NCBI RefSeq assembly: GCF_003116585.1 | Contig: NZ_QEHM01000010.1 | Location: 172,800 to 236,799 of the forward strand | DNA length: 64,000 nucleotides | From: Albibacillus kandeliae | Lineage (GTDB): Bacteria; Pseudomonadota; Alphaproteobacteria; Rhodobacterales; Rhodobacteraceae | Reading direction: 5' to 3' | In this document: positions 15,737-24,247 of the stretch, piece by piece | How positions within the stretch are numbered: position 1 is the stretch's first letter | How the letters are laid out: every line of letters begins with the position of its first letter | The notes under the pieces: model-generated | What the model was told of the DNA's origin: nothing | Databases searched by the model: none | Seen by the model: only the letters and a program-made list of their open reading frames with translations | Translations under genes and position numbers: made by a program

Positions 15737-17611
15737 TCAATTCTTGTCGCTCTCGATCGTGTCCAAGCTGTCGAGGGTGCGCAGGGTTTCGTCCGCGCGT
15801 TCGACCCGCTGGTTGGCTGACGCTTCGCGCAGCGGCAGCAGCGCGGGCGCTTCTTCGGTGAAGCCGCGGGCGATGTAGAGCCACTGGGGGCTTTCGGTCA
15901 GGTCGGGGAAGCGGCGGACGAGTGCGTCTGCGGTCTGCTTGTCGCCCGAGCGGTGCGCGGCGAGCAGGAGCCGGATGGCGTCGCCAAAGCGGACATGCTC
16001 GGCGCTGCGGTCGAGGATCTCGGCGTAAGCCGTCTTGGCGCTGTCCCAGTCGCCCTCGCCGAAATAGGCCGAGGCGCGCAGGCGCAGGTAGTGCAGCGTG
16101 GGGGAGGCCAGTTCGGTGCCGACCACGTTCTTGGGTTCGTCCTGATCGGTGTAGAGCTTGGCCTTGAGCAGGTTGAGCCTGTCGTTCAGCTCGGCGTCGG
16201 TGGTCAGCAGGCCCTCGGCAAGGACATAGGCGACCTCGTCGAGCTGTCCGCCCTGATAGAGCGCTTCGGCCTGCTTGAGCTGGAGGAGGTCGAGCCGGTG
16301 GTCCTCCACCTCGGTCAGGCCGAGATCCCGGCCGACGAGAAGGTAGTCGCGGGTCTCGCGGAATTCGTCGGCGGCGACCACGGTGGCGCCCTTGTCGAGG
16401 AAGTAGTCGGCCAGACGCTCGGTCTGATCACCGAAGCCGGGTTCGAAGCGATAATCGGGCGAAATCTTCTGGTGTCCGTCGAGGAAAGCGGAGAGCGACA
16501 TCCGACCGGCGGCGCCGTCGTCATAAAAGGTCGTCCACAGACTGCGCGATTGCTGCCGGGCCAGCGGTGCCGCGTCGCTGTCGGGATAGCGCGACATGAT
16601 GGTGGCGAGCGCTTCGAGCGCGGCGACCTTGTCGCCCATTTCGAGGTCGAGCCCGACCATGAGCTGCAACAGCCGGATGGCATGAACATCACCGGTCCAT
16701 GCGCGCCGGGCCTGGTCCATCAGCACGCGTGCCTCCTGCTGGGGCAGGGTGCCGGTGCTGAGTCCGAGCTCGATGATCGCGACCCGCGCGCGGTGCGCCC
16801 AGAGGTCCCAGCCGGTGCTGGCCTCGCGGTAATAGTCGAAAGCGGCCACGAGGTCGTCGCCGGTCTCGGCCACGCGGCCGAGCAGGTAGTTGTAGGAAGG
16901 CGATTTTTCGAGCGCGGGGAATTCCGAGAAGCGGCTGGCCAGGTCGCGGGCCACGGGCCAGTCGCGGGCTTCGACGGCGACATCGAGCAGATCGGGCAGG
17001 ACGGTGCGCCGCAGTTCGGGCGAGAGGGTGTCGATCAGGCTGGCCGCCCGGTCGATGTGTCGCGCGGCAGCCTCGAAGTCATCGCGGCGGTGGTAGTAGA
17101 GCACTTCGAACAGCGGCTGGTCCTTCCAGTCGCCATGATCCTCGCCCAGCATGGCGGCGGCACGTTCGGGCATCTCGACATTCCGGGTGTCGAGCAGGGA
17201 GAGCGCAAGGGTCAGCCCGTCGCGTTGTGCCGCGTAGGCGGGGGGGAGGGTGTTGTCGAGCCCGGACAGGACCGAAAGCCCCTCGGGCGCCATCACGTAG
17301 GCGAGATAGAATTCGGCGAGGTCGAGCAGCGCCTTGATCTCGGCGTTCGACTGCTCGGGAACTGACATCGGATGCCGGCTGGCGCCTTCGCCGGCCTCGT
17401 CCCGGGCCGATGTGAGGTCATCCTGAAGACGGCGCCGGGCGTCAATGAACCCATCCTTGCCAAAGCGGGTGAGGCGCAGGACCGGTGCCGGCCCTGCGGT
17501 GCCGTGTTCCGCCGCGGCCTCGGCGTCATGCGCCCCGGACGATGCCCAGACGGGCAGCGCGGGTGCGGTCAGCGCGACGAAGGCAAAGAATATGCAAGTA
17601 TTGATCCGCAA
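15737..17611 (-). CDS. Periplasmic TPR-repeat protein in the flagellar cluster
   Basis: A 624-residue protein that I cannot assign to a named flagellar component. It has a Sec signal peptide (MRINTCIFFAFVALTAPALP, cleaved near VWASS), no further membrane segment, and a helical-repeat body: repeated pairs such as ALLDLAEFYLAYVMAPEGL, SYNYLLGRVAETGDDLVAAF and DYYREASTGWDLWAHRARVA indicate TPR/Sel1-type units through most of its length. It is divergent from flgFGAH and upstream of flgE, with flagellar-type motifs on its promoter side. A periplasmic scaffold acting on the motor or hook-basal body is plausible but inferred. Confidence 0.6.
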   Translation of the reverse strand: MRINTCIFFAFVALTAPALPVWASSGAHDAEAAAEHGTAGPAPVLRLTRFGKDGFIDARRRLQDDLTSARDEAGEGASRHPMSVPEQSNAEIKALLDLAEFYLAYVMAPEGLSVLSGLDNTLPPAYAAQRDGLTLALSLLDTRNVEMPERAAAMLGEDHGDWKDQPLFEVLYYHRRDDFEAAARHIDRAASLIDTLSPELRRTVLPDLLDVAVEARDWPVARDLASRFSEFPALEKSPSYNYLLGRVAETGDDLVAAFDYYREASTGWDLWAHRARVAIIELGLSTGTLPQQEARVLMDQARRAWTGDVHAIRLLQLMVGLDLEMGDKVAALEALATIMSRYPDSDAAPLARQQSRSLWTTFYDDGAAGRMSLSAFLDGHQKISPDYRFEPGFGDQTERLADYFLDKGATVVAADEFRETRDYLLVGRDLGLTEVEDHRLDLLQLKQAEALYQGGQLDEVAYVLAEGLLTTDAELNDRLNLLKAKLYTDQDEPKNVVGTELASPTLHYLRLRASAYFGEGDWDSAKTAYAEILDRSAEHVRFGDAIRLLLAAHRSGDKQTADALVRRFPDLTESPQWLYIARGFTEEAPALLPLREASANQRVERADETLRTLDSLDTIESDKN

Positions 17612-17711
17612 GACGCCACACTGTTCATTAAAGTTCTTGCGTTATTCTATGATAAAATTCATGATACACAAGAACAGATGTTGACTGATTTGCATTTGAG
17701 AGAGGCTGTGT
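17612..17711. promoter_or_regulatory. Divergent TPR/flgF promoter region with paired CAAGAA motifs
   Basis: CAAGAACTT lies on the minus strand at 17631-17639, 20 bases before the TPR gene start. CAAGAACAGAT lies on the plus strand at 17669-17679, 33 bases before flgF. The two form a TTCTTG...CAAGAA inverted arrangement around a very AT-rich centre. A shared regulator is inferred. Confidence 0.5.
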
Positions 17712-18461
17712 ATGGATAACTCGACCTATGTGGCGCTGTCGCTTGCGCAGGCCATGGAGCGCGAGCTGGACATGACGGCCAACAACATGGCCAACGCGAA
17801 CACTGCCGGCTTCAAGGGCGAGCACATGATCTTCGAGAGCTATCTTCTGGATGGCGCCGGGGTTCAGGAGGGTGAGGACATCAGCTTTGTTCTCGACAAG
17901 GGATCGTTCCTCGACACCACGCAGGGGCCGGTCTCGCAGACGGCGAACCCACTGGATCTCGCGCTGCTGGGGCAGGGGTGGTTCTCGTACGAGACAACCG
18001 ACGGGCAGCTTGCCTATGGACGGGACGGCCGGTTCACGCTGGACACGCAGGGCAACATCATCACGCTGAACGGATCGCGTCTGCTGGACGTGGGCGGCGG
18101 CTCGATCACGGTGCCGCAGGATGCTGGCGAGCTGACGATTGCCCGGGACGGAACCATTTCGAGCGCGACGAACGGTGTGCTTGGACAGATCGGCGTCTTC
18201 GACCTGCCGGACCTCCAGTCGCTGGAGCGGATCGGGGGCGGTATGTTCGTGCGCCCCGACGGGGCCAAGGCACCGCTGCAGGTCAGCTCGGTCAACACCG
18301 AGGTCGTGCAGGGCTCGATCGAGGGCAGCAACATCGAGCCGGTCATGGAGATGACCCGGCTGATGCAGGTGCAGCGCGCCTATGAGCGGGCCATCAACCT
18401 GATGAATGACGAAGACGATCTGCGGCAGACCACGCTGCAGCGTCTGAACAATGTAAGCTGA
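17712..18461 (+). CDS. flgF: Flagellar proximal rod protein FlgF
   Basis: FlgF is a rod subunit. The 249-residue product has the axial-family N-terminus (AQAMERELDMTANNMANANT, AGFKGE), the core FlgE/F/G domain (LDLALLGQGWFSYETTDGQL, AYGRDGRFTLDTQGNIITLN) and the C-terminus (EGSNIEPVMEMTRLMQVQRA, YERAINLMNDEDDL). It begins the rightward operon flgF-flgG-flgA-flgH-fliL2, with GAGAGG before the ATG. Confidence 0.95.
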   Translation: MDNSTYVALSLAQAMERELDMTANNMANANTAGFKGEHMIFESYLLDGAGVQEGEDISFVLDKGSFLDTTQGPVSQTANPLDLALLGQGWFSYETTDGQLAYGRDGRFTLDTQGNIITLNGSRLLDVGGGSITVPQDAGELTIARDGTISSATNGVLGQIGVFDLPDLQSLERIGGGMFVRPDGAKAPLQVSSVNTEVVQGSIEGSNIEPVMEMTRLMQVQRAYERAINLMNDEDDLRQTTLQRLNNVS

Positions 18462-18475
18462 AGGAGTAGAGTGAC

Positions 18476-19261
18476 ATGAGAGCCCTTGGGATTGCCGCCA
18501 CCGGCATGATGGCGCAGCAGACGAACGTCGATGTCATCTCGAACAACATCGCGAACTCGAACACGACCGGCTTCAAGTCCAGCCGGGCCGCGTTTCAGGA
18601 CCTGATTTATGACAACCAGACCCGAGAGGGTGCGTTGACCGACGATCAGGGTTCGACCCGGCCGACCGGTGTGGACATCGGCCTCGGGGTGCGGACCGTC
18701 GGCACCGTGCGACTGAATGCGCAGGGCGGTCTGGCCAGCACCAACAACGAACTGGACCTTGCCATCGAGGGGCGCGGCTACTTTACCGTGAACCTGCCGG
18801 ACGGCGGCCAGGCCTATACGCGCGACGGGTCTTTCCAGCTGTCGGCGGAAGGCGAGATCGTCACCCTTCAGGGCTACCAGGTGGACCCGGGCATCGTGGT
18901 GCCGGACGGGACCGTGAGCGTTGACATCAACGAGCAGGGTATCGTCAGCGCCTATATCGAGGATGATCCGGTTCCGGTCGAACTGGGGCAGCTCACGATG
19001 ACCACCTTCATCAACGAGGCGGGCCTGCGGCCGCTGGGGAACAACATGCTGGAGGCGACCAACGCTTCGGGCGACCCGGTGCAGGCGCTGCCCGGCGATC
19101 CGGGGGTGGGCGAGATTCGTCAGGGGTACCTGGAGAATTCCAACGTCGACATCATCAAGCAGATCACCGACCTGATCTCGGCCCAGCGGGCCTACGAGAT
19201 GAACTCGAAGGCAATCGAGACCGCCGACCAGATGATGTCCACCACCAACGAGATCAAGTAA
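18476..19261 (+). CDS. flgG: Flagellar distal rod protein FlgG
   Basis: FlgG forms the distal rod. The 261-residue length is the family standard. Motifs: ALGIAATGMMAQQTNVDVIS, NNIANSNTTGFKSSRAAFQD near the start; LDLAIEGRGYFTVNLPDG and YTRDGSFQLSAEGEIVTLQG in the core; ENSNVDIIKQITDLISAQRA, YEMNSKAIETADQMM at the end. It is 14 bases after flgF and one base before flgA. Confidence 0.97.
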   Translation: MRALGIAATGMMAQQTNVDVISNNIANSNTTGFKSSRAAFQDLIYDNQTREGALTDDQGSTRPTGVDIGLGVRTVGTVRLNAQGGLASTNNELDLAIEGRGYFTVNLPDGGQAYTRDGSFQLSAEGEIVTLQGYQVDPGIVVPDGTVSVDINEQGIVSAYIEDDPVPVELGQLTMTTFINEAGLRPLGNNMLEATNASGDPVQALPGDPGVGEIRQGYLENSNVDIIKQITDLISAQRAYEMNSKAIETADQMMSTTNEIK

Positions 19262-19262
19262 G

Positions 19263-19925
19263 ATGTGGATGCGCCGCCTGATCCTTCCCGTCCTGCTCGC
19301 CGTACTCTCCAATGGCGCCCTCGCCGAACCGGTGAAGGACCTTGTGATCGAGAAGGCGCGCGACACCTTCGGGGCAGAGCTGCCCGAAGGGGCCCAGTTC
19401 AGGGTAACGTTCCAGCGGGGCGGCGAGGTTGATGCCGTACTGCTCTCGGCCTTCTGGATGGACCCGTCGACCGGCCAGTTCCTTGCCAACGCGGTGACCG
19501 AGGACGGCATCGTGGAGCGGTTGCAGGGCCTTGCGATCCTTGGGCTGAGCGTGCCGGTGCCGGTGCGCCGGATCCTGCCGGGTGAAGTTCTGACCAAGGC
19601 GGACCTCAAGGACGTCGACATGCCCTACGCGCGCATCAGCGCCTATGCGGTAACCGATGCCAAGGACCTCGTCGGCAAGGAAGTGCGGCGGATCCTGTCG
19701 GCGGGGCGGCCCGTGATTTCGCAGTCGGTGATCGAACCGCTGGTGATCACGCGGGGCGACCAGGTGTCGATCCGCTATCAGGACGGGCGGCTGGCGCTGA
19801 CGGCGCCGGGGCGGGCGATGGATGATGCCCATCGCGGCCAGGAGATCCGCATCGTCAACCTCGTGAGCAACAAGTTAGTTACCGGCGTCGCAAAAGACGG
19901 CGGAGTTGTGGAGATCATCCGATGA
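19263..19925 (+). CDS. flgA: P-ring assembly chaperone FlgA
   Basis: FlgA is a periplasmic chaperone for FlgI. The 220-residue product has a signal peptide (LILPVLLAVLSNGALA) and the C-terminal SAF/FlgA domain (RRILPGEVLTKADLKDVDMP, VGKEVRRILSAGRPVISQSV, GQEIRIVNLVSNKLVTGVAK). It overlaps flgH by 4 bases. The target, flgI, is about 9 kb away in the same island. Confidence 0.93.
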   Translation: MWMRRLILPVLLAVLSNGALAEPVKDLVIEKARDTFGAELPEGAQFRVTFQRGGEVDAVLLSAFWMDPSTGQFLANAVTEDGIVERLQGLAILGLSVPVPVRRILPGEVLTKADLKDVDMPYARISAYAVTDAKDLVGKEVRRILSAGRPVISQSVIEPLVITRGDQVSIRYQDGRLALTAPGRAMDDAHRGQEIRIVNLVSNKLVTGVAKDGGVVEIIR

Positions 19926-20692
19926 ACATGCGCATGACCCCCCGGCCGGCCCTGTCCGTCCTGGCCCTGTCCGTTGCCCTTGCTGGCTGCGGGCCGGATC
20001 CGTTTAACCAGAACCCCGAAGTCTCGGGGATCCAGATGGACTCGAGCACGATGCCCGAGGCCAGCCGTGTCAGTGTTCCGATGCCGGTGCCCGAGCCGCC
20101 GCGCATTCTCAAGCGGGCCGAGCGGGCGTCGCTCTGGGCGCCGGGATCCGACGGGTTCTTTGCCGACCAGCGTGCGAGCAAGGTCGGGGACATCCTGACC
20201 ATCGAGATCGAGATCGACGACAACGCCACGCTCAAGAACGCCTCCGAGCGGTCGCGCACCGGGGCGACGAATGTCGGGTTCCCGTCCTTCTTTGGCTATG
20301 GCACGCAGATCGATAAGATCCTGCCGGGTGTGGACGAGGACGATCTTCCGTCCGGCGATATCGTCGATATCACCTCGACGACCGGCGCATCGGGATCGGG
20401 CCAGATCGACCGCGAGGAAGCGATCAGCCTGAAGGTCGCCGCGCTGGTGGTGCAGGAGCTGCCGAACGGCAACCTCGTCGTCGCGGGCCGGCAGGAGGTG
20501 AAGGTGAACCAGGAACTGCGTGAGTTGCGGGTCGCGGGGATCATCCGGCCGCAGGACGTGCAGACGGACAACACGATTCCCTATGAAAAGATCGCCGAAG
20601 CGCGGATTACCTATGGTGGTCGCGGTCAGCTGACGCGGCAGCAGAAGAGTGGCTATGGCGAAGGCGCCTTGGACATTATTTTGCCTTATTAA
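19922..20692 (+). CDS. flgH: Flagellar L-ring lipoprotein FlgH
   Basis: FlgH forms the outer-membrane L ring. The 256-residue product has a lipoprotein signal with lipobox LAGC (Cys23), then the conserved FlgH body: SLWAPGSDGFFADQRASKVG, DILTIEIEIDDNATLKNASE, and GNLVVAGRQEVKVNQELREL, VAGIIRPQDVQTDNTI. Length and motif order match the family. Confidence 0.96.
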   Translation: MNMRMTPRPALSVLALSVALAGCGPDPFNQNPEVSGIQMDSSTMPEASRVSVPMPVPEPPRILKRAERASLWAPGSDGFFADQRASKVGDILTIEIEIDDNATLKNASERSRTGATNVGFPSFFGYGTQIDKILPGVDEDDLPSGDIVDITSTTGASGSGQIDREEAISLKVAALVVQELPNGNLVVAGRQEVKVNQELRELRVAGIIRPQDVQTDNTIPYEKIAEARITYGGRGQLTRQQKSGYGEGALDIILPY

Positions 20693-20755
20693 GACGAAAT
20701 TTCTGCCGAAATAATCAGTCATTAGCCATCCTTAACAAGATATTTGGGTGGCGAA

Positions 20756-21385
20756 ATGAAGAAGATCCTGATTCTCGCGGCAGCGATTCCGGTCCTTGGG
20801 CTGGGAGTTGGCTATGGCCTTGGCTTTGCGTTTGCAGACAAGGCCGAGGCTGCCCTGGCCCAGGCCGAAGCCCTCGAGAAGGTTGCCACGGCGGAGCCTG
20901 CGAAGTCTGGCACCGAACTGCTGCTCGACGCGGCAGAGGCGAATGCCGAACCGGTTCATGCAGAGGCCCCGGCGGCACATGGCGAGGACAGCCACGGTGC
21001 GGCTCCGAAGACCGCCGAAGCCCCCAAGGCGCATATGTCGAACCAGAAGAACGCGATGACCTCGCGCGACGTGGTTCAGCTCGGCTCGATGATGGTTCCG
21101 GTCTACAAGGCGCGCAGCGTGACCTACGTGGTCGCCGACTTTGGCGTCGCGATGCCCGATGCGCAGACCGCCGCGCACTACCGGATCGCCGAGAATTCCG
21201 CGCGCCTGCGCGACGCGATCTTCGCCTCTTTCCGCAGCGCGGCCGAGAATCCCCGGATGCGCCGCGCGGCGCTGGATTCGGACTGGCTCTCGTCGCAGAT
21301 CACCGCCGACCTGAAGGCCGAGTTCGACGATGCCCAGGAAGTGCTGTTCCTCTCGCTCTACAAGAAGGACGTGCCGCGCAGCTGA
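20756..21385 (+). CDS. Second FliL-like flagellar membrane protein
   Basis: A 209-residue protein with an N-terminal membrane segment (residues 3-24), an Ala/Glu-rich linker with HAEAPAAHGEDSHG, and a C-terminal domain resembling FliL (YVVADFGVAMPDAQTAAHYR, ARLRDAIFASFRSAAENPRM, EVLFLSLYKKDVP). The start is the ATG at 20756; a TTG at 20744 would add four residues. It is last in the flgF-flgG-flgA-flgH operon and is followed by a strong terminator. Similarity to the FliL family is weak by eye, but topology and context agree. It would be a FliL paralogue acting at the basal body. Confidence 0.6.
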   Translation: MKKILILAAAIPVLGLGVGYGLGFAFADKAEAALAQAEALEKVATAEPAKSGTELLLDAAEANAEPVHAEAPAAHGEDSHGAAPKTAEAPKAHMSNQKNAMTSRDVVQLGSMMVPVYKARSVTYVVADFGVAMPDAQTAAHYRIAENSARLRDAIFASFRSAAENPRMRRAALDSDWLSSQITADLKAEFDDAQEVLFLSLYKKDVPRS

Positions 21386-21410
21386 GACGCGGACGCCCCG
21401 ACCGATGAAA

Positions 21411-21438
21411 AAGGCCCCGGCAGCGATGCCGGGGCCTT
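21411..21438. terminator. Strong bidirectional terminator
   Basis: An 11-base perfect stem, AAGGCCCCGGC and GCCGGGGCCTT with loop AGCGAT, followed by a T-rich run on the plus strand and preceded by a run of A (T-run on the minus strand). It separates the convergent flgFGAH operon and flgD. Confidence 0.9.
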
Positions 21439-21460
21439 CTTGATTTCAGCGAGTGGTCGT

Positions 21461-22129
21461 TCAGCGGACTGCGATGACCTGGCCCGAGGACACGATGCTG
21501 CCGTTGCGGAGCACCAGCAGCGAGGCGCTGGTGTCGTAGTTGACCTCGTTCACCATGGTGGTGACGTAGGTCGCGGCCGAGACGTCGTCGCCCTCGGCGT
21601 CGGTCGCTTCGACCTTCAGCGTGTAGGTGCCGTCGGCGAGCTGTTCGCCGTTGTCGTCGGTGCCGTCCCAGGTGACGGTGTAGGGTGTGTCGCCGGTGCC
21701 GGCGAGGCCGGAGAGTTCGCGTACGACGTTGCCGTCGCTGTCGAGGATCTGGGCGGTGACCGTGTCGGCGTTGTCGTCCAGCTGATATTGGAACACCGAG
21801 GAGCCGTCGATCAGCTCGATGGCGTCATCGGCGAGGGTCACCTCGTAGCCGATCAGCTTGAGGTCGGAGAGTGCGCCGGAGGCGGCGAGCTTGGCGTTGA
21901 TTTCCTCGAGGTTCGAGTTGGTCACGATTGACTGCTCGACCTGTGACAGCTGCGCCAGCTGGGACACGAAGGTGGTGGAGTCCATCGGTTCCAGCGGGTC
22001 CTGGTTCTGGACCTGTGCGGTCAGAAGCTGGAGGAAGCTGTCATAGTCGACGGTCAGCGCCTCGGAGGCTGTGGCGCTGGTCGAACTGTTCGATGACACG
22101 GCGAGGGAGGTGGTGGATTCGATTGTCAT
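21461..22129 (-). CDS. flgD: Hook capping protein FlgD
   Basis: FlgD is the scaffold that caps the growing hook. The 222-residue product has the conserved N-terminal segment (YDSFLQLLTAQVQNQDPLEP, MDSTTFVSQLAQLSQVEQSI) and a C-terminal FlgD Ig/tudor-like domain (VTWDGTDDNGEQLADGTYTL). It follows fliK by 24 bases in the leftward direction. Confidence 0.95.
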   Translation of the reverse strand: MTIESTTSLAVSSNSSTSATASEALTVDYDSFLQLLTAQVQNQDPLEPMDSTTFVSQLAQLSQVEQSIVTNSNLEEINAKLAASGALSDLKLIGYEVTLADDAIELIDGSSVFQYQLDDNADTVTAQILDSDGNVVRELSGLAGTGDTPYTVTWDGTDDNGEQLADGTYTLKVEATDAEGDDVSAATYVTTMVNEVNYDTSASLLVLRNGSIVSSGQVIAVR

Positions 22130-22153
22130 GGCGCGGCTCTCGGCGGATGTGGG

Positions 22154-23389
22154 TCAGGTCAGGATATCGACGCCGCCATCGGCGGTCGTCGTGGTGCTGG
22201 CGGACAGGGTTTCGGCGATCAGGTCGTCCTCGTCGTCGCTCGCGGAGGAGACCTGCAGATCTCCCCGCTCGGCGGTTTGCTGGCGGGAGCCGTCCTGACC
22301 GAAGCTCTCGAATTCGAGGTTTGCACTGCCGACGGTGGTGCCGTTCTGGTGCAGCATGTTCAGCAGCATCTCGCGGTTGTCGCGCAGGGCGCTGAGGACG
22401 CTGGTGTTCTCGGCCCGGATGGTCACCTGCATGTCGCCCGAGGCATTGCGGGCGATGTCTATCTCGATCCCGCCCAGCCCGCGCGGGGCCAGTTCGATCC
22501 GGGTGGTCCCCTCGTTGAGCTGGGCGCTCTTGATCTGCGAGGTCAGGTTGCTGGCGAAGCCGGAGGATTGCGACTGGTTCTGCTGGGCCGCCTGCGGTTG
22601 CGCGGTGTCGCTTACGTGTGTCGGGCGGGCCTGCAGGAGGTCCTGGAAGGCGACTGGCGTCCGTGCGTCGGCCTGCGGCTGAAGCTGGGTGGTCGAGGTG
22701 GTGCCGGTATCGGAGGAGACGGTCTTGGTTGTGGCCTCGGGCTTGGTCCCGAGTGTCTCTTCGACGGGCATGTCGACGTCGGCAGCCATGTCGTTCGCGG
22801 TTTCGAGGTCGAACAGCTGGGGCGTGGATTGCGGGGCTGCCGCGACTGGCTGGTCTGGCAGGCTGGTTTTGGTGCCGACGCCAAGGAGGTCGCTCGCCAT
22901 GCCGAGGAACTCGGACGTGGCATTTCCGGTTTCGCCGGTCACGACGAGGCCGGGCAGGGCCGCTGCATTGGTGGTCAGGACCTCGAGCGTGTTGGTGCCG
23001 TAGGTGGCGTCGAAATCTTCCAGCAGGTCGGTCAGTTGGCCCGCCACGTCGTCGAGCGGGGTGGTCTCGGTGGCGGGAGCGGCATCCGCTTGCGCCGTGG
23101 TGTCCGTGGTTCCGGCGAGCTGTGCCGCGAGCGCTTCCAGCGCCTCGGCCAGAGCGTCGAGAACGTCTTCCGGGGCCGGGTCGCCGTTTTCGAGCGTGAT
23201 GACGTCGAGGTCTACTTCGGGCGTCTGTGTCGGTGCCTTGGCGGTGGTGTCAGCGGGTTTGGCTGCTCCGGCCTGGCCGAGCAGTTGGGCAAAGGTGCTT
23301 GCGGCATCATCTTCGCCGGTCTGGGCGCCGTTGGAGGAAGTCGGGGTAGGGCGTGCGGTTGCGGTATCCGCCGAAATCATTTCAATCAT
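22154..23389 (-). CDS. fliK: Flagellar hook-length control protein FliK
   Basis: FliK is the secreted molecular ruler that sets hook length and switches export specificity. The 411-residue product is Thr/Ala/Asp-rich and low in complexity for two thirds of its length. It ends in a FliK C-terminal domain at about 290-375 (RIELAPRGLGGIEIDIARN, VTIRAENTSVLSALRDNREM, LLNMLHQNGTTVGSANLEFE). This is exactly the family architecture. It is upstream of flgD and directly downstream of the sigma-factor gene. Confidence 0.92.
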   Translation of the reverse strand: MIEMISADTATARPTPTSSNGAQTGEDDAASTFAQLLGQAGAAKPADTTAKAPTQTPEVDLDVITLENGDPAPEDVLDALAEALEALAAQLAGTTDTTAQADAAPATETTPLDDVAGQLTDLLEDFDATYGTNTLEVLTTNAAALPGLVVTGETGNATSEFLGMASDLLGVGTKTSLPDQPVAAAPQSTPQLFDLETANDMAADVDMPVEETLGTKPEATTKTVSSDTGTTSTTQLQPQADARTPVAFQDLLQARPTHVSDTAQPQAAQQNQSQSSGFASNLTSQIKSAQLNEGTTRIELAPRGLGGIEIDIARNASGDMQVTIRAENTSVLSALRDNREMLLNMLHQNGTTVGSANLEFESFGQDGSRQQTAERGDLQVSSASDDEDDLIAETLSASTTTTADGGVDILT

Positions 23390-23398
23390 CTCCCCTCC

Positions 23399-24106
23399 TC
23401 AGGTGAGCGCGCCGAGGCGGAACCCGCCTTCGATCAGACGTTTGCGGAGACGCAGCAGGGCGCGTCCCTCGATCTGCCGCAGTCGGTCCCGCGACATTCC
23501 ATATTCCTGCGACAGGCTTTCGACGGTTTCCGGCGGGTCCTCGAGCTTGAGGCGGCGGATCACGTCGGCGTCGAGCGGGTCGAGCTGCGCCAGTGCGGCA
23601 TCGAGCATGCGGCGCTGTTCCGCCTTGTCCGAGCGCAGCGTGGCCTCTTCCTCGGGTGTGAGGTTGGGGCAGGCGATGGAGGCGTCCGTATCGCTCCCGA
23701 AGCCGAGGTCGACGGCCCCCTGCATGGCCATCTGCGCCAGTTCCTGCGTATCGCCTTCGAGCCGACCGACGCTGGCGTCGAGATAGGTGCGGACGGGGAT
23801 GTCGATTACCGTCTTGATCCGGACGAGCGCCGCCGAGACGCCGTTCAACACCCACCAGCCCGCGTAGGTCGAAAAGCGGACCTCCTGGTTGAGGTCGAAG
23901 TTGTCTGCCGCCCGCATCAGGCCGATCATTCCTTCTGCAACGAGATCCTCGCGGTGCGAGGGGTTGTCGGTCCAGCGGGCGGCCTGCGAGTAGACCTGCC
24001 GCGCATGAGACCGCAGTAACCGTTCCAGGGCCGACCGATCGCCTTCCTGTTGCCAGCTGCGCACCGCTTGCCGTTCTTCCTCGACCGAGAGCATTGGCTC
24101 GTTCAT
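23399..24106 (-). CDS. RpoH-like sigma-70 family factor in the flagellar cluster
   Basis: A 235-residue sigma factor with region 2 (HREDLVAEGMIGLMRAADNF, RFSTYAGWWVLNGVSAALVR) and region 4 (LDPLDADVIRRLKLEDPPET, LSQEYGMSRDRLRQIEGRAL). It is closest in style to group-3 RpoH-like factors but lacks the RpoH box (QRKLFFNLR-type), so it is probably not the heat-shock sigma. The length is shorter than standard RpoH. Starts at 24106, 24130 or 24184 are possible; none has a clear ribosome site, and I prefer 24106 because a promoter-like motif lies inside the longer frames. It directly precedes fliK and flgD. A flagellar role is inferred. Confidence 0.7.
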   Translation of the reverse strand: MNEPMLSVEEERQAVRSWQQEGDRSALERLLRSHARQVYSQAARWTDNPSHREDLVAEGMIGLMRAADNFDLNQEVRFSTYAGWWVLNGVSAALVRIKTVIDIPVRTYLDASVGRLEGDTQELAQMAMQGAVDLGFGSDTDASIACPNLTPEEEATLRSDKAEQRRMLDAALAQLDPLDADVIRRLKLEDPPETVESLSQEYGMSRDRLRQIEGRALLRLRKRLIEGGFRLGALT

Positions 24107-24160
24107 CGCCGCTTGTCGGGTGATAAACATCATGGGAGGCGCTCGATAGTCCTGATTACG

Positions 24161-24171
24161 CAAGAACAGAT
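24161..24171 (+). promoter_or_regulatory. CAAGAACAGAT motif upstream of the sigma-factor gene
   Basis: This 11-base sequence is identical to the copy before flgF at 17669-17679. Relative to the sigma-factor gene it points away, which would suit a symmetrical or upstream activator site. Confidence 0.35.
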
Positions 24172-24247
24172 AAGCACAAACCATGCCTGACTGAAAGATT
24201 TGTTTGATTTACAAAAGGTTAAATACTTGAAAATCCGGGGTCGGATC

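Noticed and set aside
22277..24019. 580-residue open frame antisense to fliK and the sigma gene
   Set aside because: Shadow frame; the opposite strand encodes clear FliK and sigma domains.
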